Assembly: GCA_008477525.1 (NCBI GenBank)
Contig: SPDT01000006.1
Span: 1,515,501-1,579,500 of the forward strand
Length of the DNA stretch: 64,000 bases
Direction: 5' to 3'
Source: Hypomyces perniciosus
Lineage: Eukaryota; Ascomycota; Sordariomycetes; Hypocreales; Hypocreaceae
The notes under the pieces were generated by a model. That model made no database searches, was not told the origin of the DNA, and saw only the letters and a program-made list of their open reading frames with translations. The position numbers were made by a program, and so were the translations under genes. Below, one piece after another: positions 22,101 through 33,474 of the stretch (position 1 is the stretch's first letter; each line of letters starts with the position of its first letter).

Positions 22101-24913
22101 CGTACTTCGTACAATGTGGTCTTGATCCAACTCTGCGATTGCCACGAGGTGTGCAACCCTCCGAGTCGGGAGACAACACGCGAGACAGTGTAGTTGACGC
22201 GCTAAAAGCCGTCCCTTCATCATTCGCCGGTCCCTTACCTACCGAGTACTCGTAGTACCGCAAACGCTCATTAGCTGCGAGTACGGAGGTAGAGGCCGAA
22301 GCTAATATCTGATCCCTGGACCAAGCCAGGCACCAAAAGGGCATTGATCGCCGTATGGCGTTGCGGGGAGCAGGGCTTGACGAGACCGCCACAGGGATGT
22401 TGTGATAAGGACCGCTTGCATGGGCTGTGTTGCAAAAGCTCACAAAGAGGCGTTATGTTTCGTCGGACGATATTCTCAGCTGTGCTAGATCACGATTCAC
22501 GACCAACAACAAAGCGGCGGGCATCGTTTTGTTGGCCAAGAGAACCAAGATGAAGCAAACAAACCGATTCATTAATACTACTGGTCATGATTTGAATGAT
22601 TCATGTGTTCACAACAGAAACATCACGCCAAGTACATGCTTGTGGGACGGTAATATCAATGTTCTGGTACGAAGTACGAAGTACTACTATTCGATTGTAC
22701 CTGGACGGGGACGACCACGAGGCGTATCACTCACACGTACGTGGAGTCCATTGGCCCTCAGTGGCCGCTCTGAATAGCACGAGGCGCCTCCGGCAGTCCA
22801 TCTAGCGGCTATAGTCATGATGCGGTGGTAGTGATTACCGAGCCGCCTTGTTGCTGTGCTGAGGCTTGAGCCTTGGTGTACTCCGTAAGCCAAAATGAGT
22901 TGTCAACTTGCTCTCCCTCCCCATCCCCCGTCTTCGCTCGGGATCGGATCTACCTTGTTAAATTTGCTAATCAGCGCCCGGCGATCTTACATCAATGTGG
23001 TACTCAGGAATTCTCCGTTGCTTGCGGAGCAACGCAGGATGTACGGAGTTTTTCCCACGGAATAAGTACTACTACTGCTATTCGTATTGCGGGCAGGGCA
23101 AAGCGGCTCATCATGTATGCGCTTTGCATAGTAAAAGCTGACTCTTCATGAGGTTGAGACATTGTCCCACTGCCACGCTACCAGTGCGGCTCCTCAGCCG
23201 CCCAGCTTCCAGACACCTTCTTTTCTTCACTCCAATGCTGTTGACGAAAATGTCTCGATTGCAACCCTATTCCGTGGGGTCCCCGGCACTAGTGTGCGAA
23301 GATGAAGGAAGATGAGTGTACTCCGTAGGTGAATAAGATTGAATCGTGGAACACCAAATGCATGAATCATGAAGTGGCCTAGAATCGGAGATGATCACAG
23401 CGAGAGAGTATGTAAAGTCGATTCGTTATCCGCAACTTTTGCCAAGCCGGCGGACGACTCTTTCTTTCTTTTTTTCTTTTTTTTTGCATCAAACAACCAT
23501 CTCGTGGACTTTTGAGCTCACTTCCGGGACTGGGATTGTGCGGCTGGGTCTCTGCTATTGACTACAAGGGTCCCTTGTCCAGTTGTCTATTGTCCCTGAC
23601 TATCCCCTGGTGCGACATCCCCTGTCATCACTCTCCTCTGTTTCCGCCAGATTCAAGCCACCCACTGTCAGATCCATATGGCTCCGAAGACCATACCTCA
23701 CACCTCCAAAAGCTGAGCCGCCCGGTCAGTGTTGGAAGAGGATCCGTTTGTGTATCTCGACATACTCCTTCGGCCGGTGATGCCGCAGCATTTGCCGGGT
23801 GCCGGCATACATGCGTCGTTTCGAACAGAAAACACGGACTCGTATGTCTGTTGGGTTGGAATGACCCATGCATGTACTCGCACTCCCGTTTAAAGGAGGA
23901 CGACGTACGAGTACTAGGGACGAAAAGAAAGTCCAACCATTCAGTAGTACTAGCCTTCATCAATCCTTGTTCTCTCGGCAAGCCGTGCACGCGCCGCCGC
24001 CATCGATTCGCATCCCCCATTCGATGACCCGGTTGGCTGTGTCCGAGAGTGAGGAGTGAGGAGTATTAATACTTTTTTCTTTCTTTCCTTTCTTCCAACA
24101 TAAGGCGGATGTGCATTCATTCATCAATAATTATGATCTTTATTGGCGGTGCTTTCTTTTCTTCCTTTGTCACTGCTGGTGGGCTTATTGCAGTAGAGCA
24201 ACGAAGTACAACTTGGTGATCGATCACTGGTTGTGTTGCATTGCATGTGCATGCATGGATGCATCTCGTTGCACATACTCCATACATATCTACGAGTACG
24301 AAGTATATCCAGCCGAAAGGCTCCCAGAGAAATTGAAAGCCTACCTTGTGACTGCTACCGTTGGAGTGGTCCGTAGCTTTTTTTCTCAATTACATATCTC
24401 ATTTCATTGCCAGACAGCCAACACCTGTCAGCGCCGGCTGCCGCCCACTCCCATCACCTCTCACTTCTCACCTCTCACTTCTTTATCTCTTTCTTCTTCA
24501 CACTCACCCCTCTCTCTTACCTTTCTCCTCCACCCCCCCCCCCCATTGCTGCTGGTCATCGGCCCCTGCAAGTCGCCTTCTTTAGCCCTTGTTCCAATTC
24601 CCGAATTGTCATCTATCACATCTTTCGGAAAAAAAGCAGCCAGACTGCCGCCGCCTCTCGCCGTCTGCATCAACAAGCATCTGTCACGGATACTGCCAGG
24701 GGTCTGCACTGAATCATCGGCCATGATATAGTTGGACACGGAGTAGCAGGATCGTGCACCCACCGCCTTTCTACGAGTAATAATCCTGGTCCCCGTCTCG
24801 AGCTGCTTCGTTTATCTCTGCATGCTGTCGATTTCAGCAGAGGAGTGCTCTCATCCCTCCTCTTCTTTGAGCCAGTCTCAGCACTTCGATTCTCTGCCGA
24901 CATCCTCACAACC
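19118..24913. other. Gene-free stretch with dispersed GTAC motifs; promoter of the next gene at its end
   Basis: Nearly 5.8 kb without a recognisable gene. It contains GTAC-type motifs at 20002-20017 (16-bp palindrome), 20539, 21454, 22096-22111 (tandem), 22668-22683 (tandem), 22879, 23319 and 24297. Open frames of 150-206 codons (for example 19215-19691 minus, 21025-21567 plus and 24111-24731 plus) show no domain and composition unlike the neighbouring proteins. The last ~470 nt form the promoter/leader of the gene at 24914. Confidence 0.5.
24445..24544 (+). promoter_or_regulatory. Pyrimidine-rich tract upstream of the 24914 gene
   Basis: About 100 nt of nearly pure C/T (CACCTCTCACTTCTCACCTC and onward, ending in a run of about 12 C). 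CT-rich blocks ahead of the start are common in expressed filamentous-fungal promoters, often near transcription starts. Confidence 0.5.
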
Positions 24914-27868
24914 ATGGCGGACACCAAAACGGAAACGTATGGCAGCGTTGTGGCCTTCGAGGGTCATCCGGATATCATATCGACTCAGCTCCGACTTCTG
25001 CCCACTTCGCCCCAGATTCTGATACTCCCCGCCGTGCAATCCTATCTCCCCAACGATGACCTGGAGCAGGCATTTGAGGTGCGGACCTACATCCGCAAAA
25101 TCCATGATGCCCTCACCACCCGTTATGAGACCGCACGGAGCTTCCTCCAAGGCTCGACGGCCACCAGCAAGCGATTGGTCTTCATGAACGGCGGTACTCC
25201 GAGCGCACAAGCTCTATGCATCAAGGCCATTATGAAGCACGAAACCGGTGGGGATAGGGTTGAGGCCGAAGCATTCTTCAATCAATTGGTCAAGGACGGG
25301 GTGGCTGGACTCGACAACCACCGCAAAGCTCAGGAGAGTGTGAGTTCCAGCGGGTACGGTGATGACGAGGAACTTGACGATGAGCTCCAGGACCCCATAA
25401 CACGGGCAATGAGAGCCGCTGATGCCTTGGATCGCCAGACGGCCAACTTGCAGCCATGCGATATGCTCGACCTCACCATGACCACACGCCCCCGGAGTTT
25501 GAGCCTGCCATTGTATGGCTATTCAGACGGCTTTGGCGACGCAGCCCCGTTCTTCCTCTTTGGCGCTCATTGTGATGATGACAATGATGGTGAGGCCGAA
25601 GACCCGTCTACTGTGCCCGGAGCTCCAACCTTCTCGGTAATCGATTATAATCAACCCGCCAAACGGACCCGCCTGGACTCTCTCGTAGATGCTCCTCCTC
25701 CTACGTCACCAAGCTGTATCGGCGAATCATACAGCCTATCTGCTCCTCGTCGTCGCCGTGATACCGAGATATTATCTCCAACATCCGATGTCTTCAGCAT
25801 TCGTACCAACGATAACGTCGTTTTTGGGGAAGCAGCACTATTGGATATGAGATTATCAGTCTCGGTCTCCAAGGCAGTCTTGGCAAGAATCAAGTCCCTC
25901 GATAGAATTTACCCTGTCAGTCCCAAGTTCAGGGATCTCTGTATCCCCACAGGGTCTATTGATGCTGGGGCAGAACCAATGGCCCAACGCCGTCCGCATT
26001 CTTTCATGGTTATTACAGACGAGAGAGACCCCGTTTCAAGGCGGTTGAGCCACATTGACAGACCTCGGACGATCGTTGTGAAGCCGAGACGTCATACAAT
26101 CAAGGTGGATTCTGTGCCCCTGGAGAAGAAGCATAGGAAGAAACGAAATACTCTTAAGGCCTCCTACGTCGATCGAGGTACGGATGCAGTCCCTCCCAAA
26201 GAAGAGCCATTCCAGCCCGTCCTCCCCTGTATTGAGGATCTCGTTGTGTATTTCAAAGATGAAACCACGGATGTACTCTTGTACTCTGTTATAAGCGCTT
26301 TCAAGATGGGCACCTATCCCGTGGTCTCACACTCAAAGACAGCACCAGTGTCTGAGATGAACCTTCCGACGCCTGCGACTCCTCAATATCCACCACCACC
26401 TGTCCCTAAGAAAAGCAATACTATCAAAGAGCAATCGGTTCTCGATGTTAGCGATGATGACTATGATCCATTTTCTTATAGCCAGTCGCCTTGGCAGCCA
26501 TCCAAGACGGAACACACCATCCCAACCGTCACTATTGTTCGACCGCCAACGCCAGCACAGACACCACCTCCCTACACGGAGAAAGAGGAAAGGTTCTATG
26601 AATTCGAAATCGCCCCCAGCCAGACGGCTGTTGCCATCCAGAACTCCCTTCGTTCAATTCTCAATAATTACTTCCCCCCTGAAGCCGAGGGCTATCGGCA
26701 ATTTCAGTTTTCCCTTCTCCCTGAATTCGATGGCTTGTGGAAGCCGGTCTTTCGAGAATCAGAGTCGAGAGGCTCTCAAATTGAGAACAAGAGGAGGGTT
26801 AATCAAATACTGGCGATAGGATCGCAGCAAGGAGTGAAGAAGGAATACTCCTCAGGTATTGTCAAGCAGCTGGAGAAGCATGGAACAAAGTCGAGTGATG
26901 ACCAGGGTCGCAGCGGAAGAGTGGACTTTCGGTAAGTTTTTAATCTCTCCAACATTCTTTTCTGCAACGTACTAACTCCTGCTAGCTATCTTCTTGCCAA
27001 TGCCATGCAATCATTCACAGCGCAACCACTTCAAAACCAGACGTCAAATAATCCATTTACCAACTCGTATCTCCTGGCAACACTCATTATCCCTCACTTG
27101 GAAACATACCTGGCTCTCCATTCAGAAATCAGGTATCTGCTGCTGGAGTATCCCCCTGAGCATCTCCCTACTATGCTGGCTTTGCAGAAGCTCGTTGGGG
27201 TTGATCTGATCAAGGTTGCTCAGATTGTTGATTCAAGCAACAAAAACCGTCTGCCATTTACGCAGATAGGTGGTCCCAATGTCGGTAAAAAATCCGAGAA
27301 CAAGACGCCGACCATTTCACCCAGGTCGTCAAACTCAGATATCACAGTCTCCAACGCGAACTTTCTTCTCACGTCTACTGCAACTGAAACCGATATTGCG
27401 CAGTTTGTCTCTACTGTCTGGAACATCCAGGCTGAGGCTTCAGACACTGACGTCCCGGACCGGTATCCACATGACAAGGTACTGAGGAGGAAGAAGGCGA
27501 AGCCAGCACCGCTCAACGAGTCATTCACACCGTTCCCCAGGTCGTCTGCATCCTCTCAGAGCACACTGTCGCCAACCCTGGCAGGCACATTCTCTAACTC
27601 AGTATCGCCAACGCTATGTGCCCCACCCCGGTCATCCGTCGAGAACGTCAAGACGCTGAAGTCAGAGAGGGTTAAGCATAGTCGGACCCTCTCTCGGCGC
27701 AGTTTTTTCCATCGCAACTCTGCATCCATCAGTAACTCGTTTGACCCCAGTAGCGAGGACAGTGAATTGGATATGGAAGAGCGGAGACTCATGCCCATGT
27801 TTATGCAAAAGCCTTCCGACCGCAAGGGTAATACTAGGAAAGCCCTCAAGTTCCTGGGCCTAGCATGA
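24914..27868 (+). CDS. Large fungal protein of unknown function ('gastric mucin-like' annotation group)
   Basis: A 966-residue protein; exons 24914-26931 and 26986-27868 with a GTAAGT..TAG intron and ACTAAC branch site. The N-terminus (GSVVAFEGHPDIISTQLRLL, PTSPQILILPAVQSYL, VRTYIRKIHDALTTRYETAR, RLVFMNGGTPSAQALCIKAI) looks like a folded domain. The middle is disordered (Ser/Pro-rich, basic RPRTIVVKPRRHTIK), followed by a second conserved-looking block after CIEDLVVYFKDETTDVLLYS. The intron interrupts a third block (RVDFR-YLLANAMQSF...TNSYLLATLIIPHLETYLAL). The C-terminus is a Ser/Arg-rich tail ending in RKALKFLGLA. I recall homologues in Hypocreales labelled gastric mucin-like, which is only a similarity label and says nothing of function. 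The ATG at 24914 is chosen over the longer open frame because MADTKTE starts the conserved region. Confidence 0.8.
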
Positions 27869-29169
27869 TCGTGGTATGGCATGCTCTGTTTTCCTCCCTT
27901 GTCATTTGTCTTTCGGCGTTGGGTATCCTGTCTCTCTCTCTGGGTATGGATCGGCGCTGGACTACATTCCTTGCGTACCTTACATGAGTTATGAATTTGG
28001 CTACAACGGTGTCACAGCCTCTTACTCTCATTCTTGCTTCCGTCTCTCATTTACTCTACTATTACTTTTGCTCATCATGCTATTTGTTTTCTTCTATCTT
28101 TAGTAACAATCTCTCTGCGCATCATAGTTGAATCTTTTTTTGTGGGGGAGGGAAAGCTTTAAAACGTAGATTAAAGACATAAAGAACACCCGGGGGAGTC
28201 AAACAAAACCAAGCGCAAGGTTGGTGGCGGGTATTGGGGCGAATGGAGATATTTGTTTGTGTTTCTATCTTTAATCAAAAAGGAAGAGGAACAAGAATGT
28301 GTTATTAATTATCAAGTGGTAAAGATGACTATTACTAGACAGTAAGCATATCGGTTGCTTCTTAATATATGGACTCCTTGAGTGGATGTTTTCGTACCTT
28401 TTTTTTACTGTAATCTGCTGTGACTGCTCTTTAAATTGGTACTTACTGATGGCTCCCGAGGCGTTCTCTTGTATGTGAGGCTGACATACAAAGTGCTTGG
28501 CAGCATCATTGGGCCCAAGGTCTTACTAGGGGGTCTGAAACTTGACTATCCCCTCCTCGTAGTGTACTCACAGCAATACATATCACAAAGACCAGCAGAT
28601 ATACACGTCACGAAGCCAGCAATGTTACGCAAATTCCTCTGTATTAATACCCATTCCCGTGCAAGAATAAAACCACACGGAGCCCCTCCAGAATTCAGCA
28701 CCACAAGCAGACGCAAACAAAGATAGCAAAGAAATAAACACAACAAAGACAAGTCACTGGAAGGCCAGGTCTCCGTGACATTCACTGTTCTCCGCAAGCG
28801 TGCGTGGGAGGGGGGCCCTCCAAAAGGAGTAGTCAGGAAATACAACTGGCCCACGCGCATTCTTGTCTCTCTTGACTCTGCGCCTTTGTTTCCCCATGTA
28901 TCACGCCCGTCCGCATTCCCCTTGCTCTTTCCCAGCCGACCCTGATTTGTCTCAAATGCAAGGAAGTTGTCGTGTTGTGTTGTTTGAAAGGGCGAGATCC
29001 AAGGACATGATGTAATCTATGCGCAGAAAAGGGGGCAAACTGGAACCTGGAAAAAAAAGGGAGGAAATCATGATGAGCATTGTTCAGTCGTCTCCCAAGC
29101 ACGTCGCACTGCTCTAGTCATCCTGTCACTAGACTTGGCCACGACAAACAAAGAAAAGCTCGCACTAGT
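27869..29169. other. Intergenic between convergent genes
   Basis: Long shared 3' region, 1.3 kb, with T-rich runs and GGGGGAGGG. It most likely contains the 3' UTRs of the 24914 gene and of YPT1. No gene seen. Confidence 0.5.
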
Positions 29170-30210
29170 TTAGCAGCAGCTGTTGCTGGACGAGGAGCCG
29201 ACACCCTGCCCCTGGCCAACTTGCACACTAGGTTTCGTGTTGTTGGCAGTCGTGGTGCCCATGCGCTCCTTGATCTGGCGGGCCATGGTCAGGAAAGCCT
29301 GCTCAACGTTGCTGGCGTTCTTGGCAGAGGTCTCGAGGAAAGGAATGCCCAGGCTGTCGGCAAATTCCTATGCGGCTGTTAGCCCTGAACAAGGGTCGCA
29401 TAAACTGTGGCAGCCTGGAGGCACACGGCCATGCTGCGCCTGACTGATTGTGGCACCAGGCTGCCAATGTAGCGATTACTCACCTTGGCTACGGTGTACT
29501 CCACGACCTTCTTGTCTGACATATCGCTCTTGTTGCCAACAAGCAGCTTATTGACACCCTCGGTAGCATATCGGTCAATCTCCTGGAGCCATTGCTTGAC
29601 GTTGTTGAAGGAGTCCATGTCAGTGACATCGTAGACGACGCAGATACCGTGGGCGCCACGGTAGTACGAGGAAGTGATGGTTCGGAAGCGCTCCTGGCCG
29701 GCAGTATCCCACTGTTGAGCAGCAGTTAGTGGCCTGTTGGGGCATGATGTCTCGGAGTGAGTTAAGCGCCACTCACAATCTGCAGCTTCACGGTCTTGCC
29801 ATCGAGTTCTATTGTTCGGATTTTCTGCTGCAGGGTTAGCGGGCGGTTTAGCGACAGATGGCATCCGGGTATTCAACGCACGAAGTCGACACCGATCGTG
29901 GAGATGTAGGACTCGGTGTAGGTGTCGTCGGCAAATCGCAACAGCAAGCAGGACTTTCCAACACCGGAATCACCGATGAGGAGGAGCTTGAACAGGTAGT
30001 CGTATCTGGTCGGGGGCTCGTCAGTAATCCGCGTGTCCAGGGCTTGCAGCCATGGGAGGACATGGCATGGCGAATCGCGGCGAGACAGCGCAAGCGATGT
30101 GCGGGACTCTATATGTATGTACTCTGCATCGACGTCAGCACAAGGCTCTGTTCAGGAGGATGATGTTGATATCGCAATCGAGGGGGGGCCGCGTACCACT
30201 CAGGGTTCAT
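29170..30210 (-). CDS. YPT1: Rab GTPase Ypt1/Rab1
   Basis: Small GTPase controlling ER-to-Golgi transport and autophagosome formation on Golgi membranes. Five exons: 30210-30200 (11 nt), 30005-29882, 29824-29777, 29711-29484 and 29367-29170, giving 202 residues. All Rab motifs are present: P-loop GDSGVGKS, effector region [45 protein letters not shown] and the C-terminal CC for geranylgeranylation. The switch/effector sequence is that of Rab1. The first exon encodes only MNP plus part of Glu and is joined to [11 protein letters not shown]. Intron positions are deduced from phase and motif restoration and agree throughout. Confidence 0.96.
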
Positions 30211-31206
30211 GTTGGCGGTTAGGTCTGGGCGATGAAATGGAGATGGGAAATGGACTGCGTCTAAGGAGTTGGCGTGCGAGAAGCGCTTAAGTGGCGATGA
30301 GAGGTGGATGTTTCGGGGATGGGATGGGTCGAGGTCAAATGAGCGTAGGCTGCTGAGGTCTCAAGTACGTCAGGGAAGGATGACGGCCCGTTGGATGGGC
30401 GGTGGCGGTGGGAGGACAGCTGATCGGTCACGTGCTGGAGCCAGCGCTTGCACGAGGACTCCGTACTTCGTAGCATGCATGCATGTAACATGTAACAAAC
30501 ATGCTGGACAAAGCGAACGACACCTTTATTGACTGCGCCACAAAGCTCTTTTCTCCAAAAGACGTGATATGTCAGATCAGCTGCGGCTTTAACAGCTCAA
30601 CCGAGTCACGGGCTTTCCTGACTTTTAACGAGGATCATCTTTCCTTTGTGTTGTTATTGATGGCTATATCTATACTAGTACTCCGTACTCGTAGTTGGGT
30701 GAGTTTATCAGAGGGCATGTGATTCACTCACTACCATCCCGTGTCCACTAAACTGTGTCTGCTGGCTCGGTGAGCTGACGGATGTGTTTTTTTTTCGTGA
30801 CAATATCAAAGAGCAAACATAATCAATATCGTTTTGGAACCGAACGGCTGGCTCCGATCTGCTGCTGCATAGTGTCTATGTATCTTGGCCTTGGATCGAA
30901 GCCGAATCCAACCCAAATGACCCGCTGCAACGGATCGGCCCCGCAGTGGTCGGGTACGTACTCTTACTACTAGTATGTACGGAGTACTTCGTACTACTAA
31001 CACTAACTGAAGCCATCCATTCGAGCGCCGTTATTCCGCACTCCGTACTCCGTAGGTAGGGAGAGAATGTCTGATGACCCGCCTTTGCACTGTAAAAGCT
31101 TCAACCACCGTCCAATGCCGTGAGAAAAGATCTGTCGCCTCCTGTCTTCCAGTGTCTTGGCCCATGCGGCTCCTCTCCAGGAGCATCAAATAACACAACA
31201 CAGCCA
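30211..31206. promoter_or_regulatory. Divergent intergenic region upstream of YPT1 and the 31207 gene
   Basis: 1 kb between outward-reading genes. It contains TCACGTGC near 30428, TAGCATGCATGCATG at 30471-30484 and five GTAC-type motifs (30464, 30679, 30978, 30985, 31046). No open frame resembles a protein family. Confidence 0.5.
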
Positions 31207-32165
31207 ATGGCTGCGCCGCTGAGGACCACATTGACGAGCCCGGGCGGTCGTTGCTTGACATGTTCGCGATCCTCCCTCCGATATCTGACCACCTTCAGCC
31301 CGGCGAATGCCCAGCTCCAACCTGTAGCGCATCCATTGCCAGAGACTCAATCCGGTCGTCTTCCCGGTGATATTCTCCCGACACTACCGAAATCAACACC
31401 GCGAGAACTATCAAGCACCTATTTCGATGCATCCAAGGTGGTATGGATGGGCATCCGAGGGGAGCCGCCTCCGGATCCCAACAAGGCAAAACTGGGAAGA
31501 AGTGAGTTACTCGCCTATTCACACATTTCTATATGATTCAAGAATGCTAACACGACGCAAATTTAGCCCTGAGAATCCTCCAAGAACGCCTGCCGACTCT
31601 CCTACAATCTCCCTTGCCGCAAGATATCCTCGCCCCAAACATCTCCCTCCACCTCTTCCCTTCGACACACCCCCATCTGCCCACTGTTTCCGGCCGAGTC
31701 GCCTACAACGCCGCCCTCTGGACTTCCCCAATCGCCTGGAACAGAGTCCCTATCATCGGCAACGTCAAGCTAGAAATTCTCGCCGAGCGAATGACGTCAG
31801 AGCCTCTCACCTTCTTGCCCCGTCGCACCGGCGCCATCCCGGAGCAACTCGTCGTGCGCTGGTGCGAGAAGCGCAAGTCCGTTGAAGATCAGACAGAGTC
31901 AAGCGGTGGCGGCATCGCCCTAGCTCTACCACGCCGTAGAGGTGTCGACCCTAACAAGGCCTTCACGGGCTTGTTCATATTCGACTTTGACGCCGAGGGA
32001 AGGATATTGACCCATACCATTGAACAGACCCAGGAAGGGGGCGATTGGGAGAGGGGAGTGGGTGCTAAGTTTGTGGGCTTGACGGATTGGCTTTTAGGAG
32101 GCATGAGGGACCCTGGAGATACCACCCCAATACCCATGTTTGAGAGGAAACGACGCCACGACTGA
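31207..32165 (+). CDS. Conserved fungal protein, probably mitochondrial, function unknown
   Basis: 297 residues from exons 31207-31501 and 31567-32165 (GTGAGT..TAG). The N-terminus is rich in Arg, Ser and Thr without acidic residues (MAAPLRTTLTSPGGRC..SRSSLRYLTTF), as in a mitochondrial presequence. The body has two recognisable blocks: VSGRVAYNAALWTSPIAWNR followed by VPIIGNVKLEILAERM, and NKAFTGLFIFDFDAEGRILT followed by HTIEQ. The latter looks like an alpha+beta NTF2/DUF2358-type fold, and yeast YKL162C is a possible relative from memory. No catalytic residues can be named. The open frame extends upstream of 31207, but without an ATG. Confidence 0.75.
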
Positions 32166-32227
32166 GGTGAGGTTAAAAAAGAGAGGGCATGAATTATGAA
32201 TGGATTGACGAGAACGGAAGACTGGAC

Positions 32228-32258
<31 letters not shown>

Positions 32259-32784
32259 TCGAGGCATTGGACGGTTAAGCGTGTCATTCCGCCGATCATC
32301 TGTAACAATAGTTGCCTGCATAGGCTGTATAACAATAAACCAATGAGATTCCCCACCAAGTGTACTTTATTCAGTATGTCCGAACCTGAAATTGATCGCA
32401 AAAGGACATTAGGATATCGTGTTGGTCCATGGTTTGGTGACATGGCTCTCAAACTGCACCGTTTGCGAAGGCGAAGTTCTCTGGCTCGGTGACATGACAG
32501 TGCACGAGGGCCGGTAACGTCAGCAAGGGAGACATCTTGAACATTCAAGGTGTATCAACTATGTTCCTCCATCGACTGGCGCGCAACATAAGCAATATTT
32601 GCCCCCGCCAGCAGCCAGTCGAATCTCGGTTCAGGGCATTTCACAATATTCTGCCCTCGAACCGCCTTTGGGCTGCGGCATTTTACGAGAAAAAAATCAG
32701 CCAACCTGCTTCTTCAAACCTCTTTGCCGCTGGGTCCTTTTGTAGTTTCAACTCCCCATCATTCCTCACGTCTTTCTCTCTCAC
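32166..32784. other. Intergenic between convergent genes, with an A26 run
   Basis: Contains 26 consecutive A at 32228-32253. Nothing else was identified. The 219-codon minus-strand frame crossing this region depends on the homopolymer (Phe run) and overlaps the gene at 31207, so it is not a gene. Confidence 0.5.
32228..32253. repeat. A26 homopolymer
   Basis: Uninterrupted run of 26 A, about 65 nt after the stop of the plus-strand gene. The exact length may be uncertain, as homopolymers are error-prone in assemblies. Confidence 0.9.
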
Positions 32785-33474
32785 TTAGAGGAAGATCTCC
32801 CCGAGATTCTCCCCCTCGAATCCCATCTTGGCGAGCTTCTTCAGGCGCGACTTCTCCTTGGCCTTGTCCGCCGCTTTTTTCTCCTCAGCAAGCTTCTTCA
32901 CGACCTCGAGGTCGGCCAGCTCATATCCCGGGGGTGGATCATCGTCTTTATCTAGGTCAATCTCCCCAAGTAGCAGCACGTTCTCTCCTCTGACGAGGAA
33001 GATGCCATGCGAAATGTCTGCGTAGAGGCCTTGCGGGAATGCGGAACCGGCACTGTCCGGCATGGGGGCGAATATCCGTTCCGTCGTCGATTGGAGGACA
33101 ATGTTTGCTGTAAGAGCATTAGACCCCCTTCTTCCTTTCCCCCACCTCCGGCAAAAAAGACATATCCTCTTTCTTCGCCGTTCATGAAGGAAACACACCG
33201 AATTGATCCCAGCTTCTTAATACTCCGATGAGTTTCCTTCCATCGCGCAAGACTACCATGAGTTTTTCTGGTGATATGAGAGTCAGCATCGCGGATCCCA
33301 AAGTCTTTAGTCCATGTTAATGAGCGCCATACTATCCGTAAGATCCAAAAGCTGCGCCGCCGTAGTGAACATCTGCGGCGGCAGTTGAGGAATCGGTTGG
33401 GGCATCCCCAGCTGGGGAGCAGGGGCCGGCCCCCCAGGCGGAGGAGCGTCGGAGATGGACAGATTTTCCATCAT
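32785..33474 (-). CDS. LSM1: Lsm1, subunit of the cytoplasmic Lsm1-7 mRNA decay ring
   Basis: Lsm1-7 with Pat1 binds oligoadenylated mRNA 3' ends and promotes decapping in P-bodies. Exons 33474-33333, 33267-33199 and 33107-32785 yield 177 residues (start MM; the second ATG at 33471 is equally possible). Splicing rebuilds Sm motif 1: AAQLLDLTD-KKLMVVLRDGRKLIG..VLRSWDQF-ANIVLQ. Sm motif 2 is GLYADISHGIFLVRGENVLL, LGEID. An N-terminal Pro-rich extension and a Lys/Glu-rich C-terminal helix (EVVKKLAEEKKAADKAKEKS), as in fungal Lsm1, are present. Both introns are GT..AG and the phases fit. Confidence 0.93.

Noticed and set aside
24111..24731. 206-codon plus-strand frame before the 24914 gene
   Set aside because: Cys/Trp/Ser-rich composition from pyrimidine-rich promoter sequence; no family resemblance.
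31889..32548. 219-codon minus-strand frame
   Set aside because: Runs through the A26 homopolymer as poly-Phe and overlaps the supported plus-strand gene.
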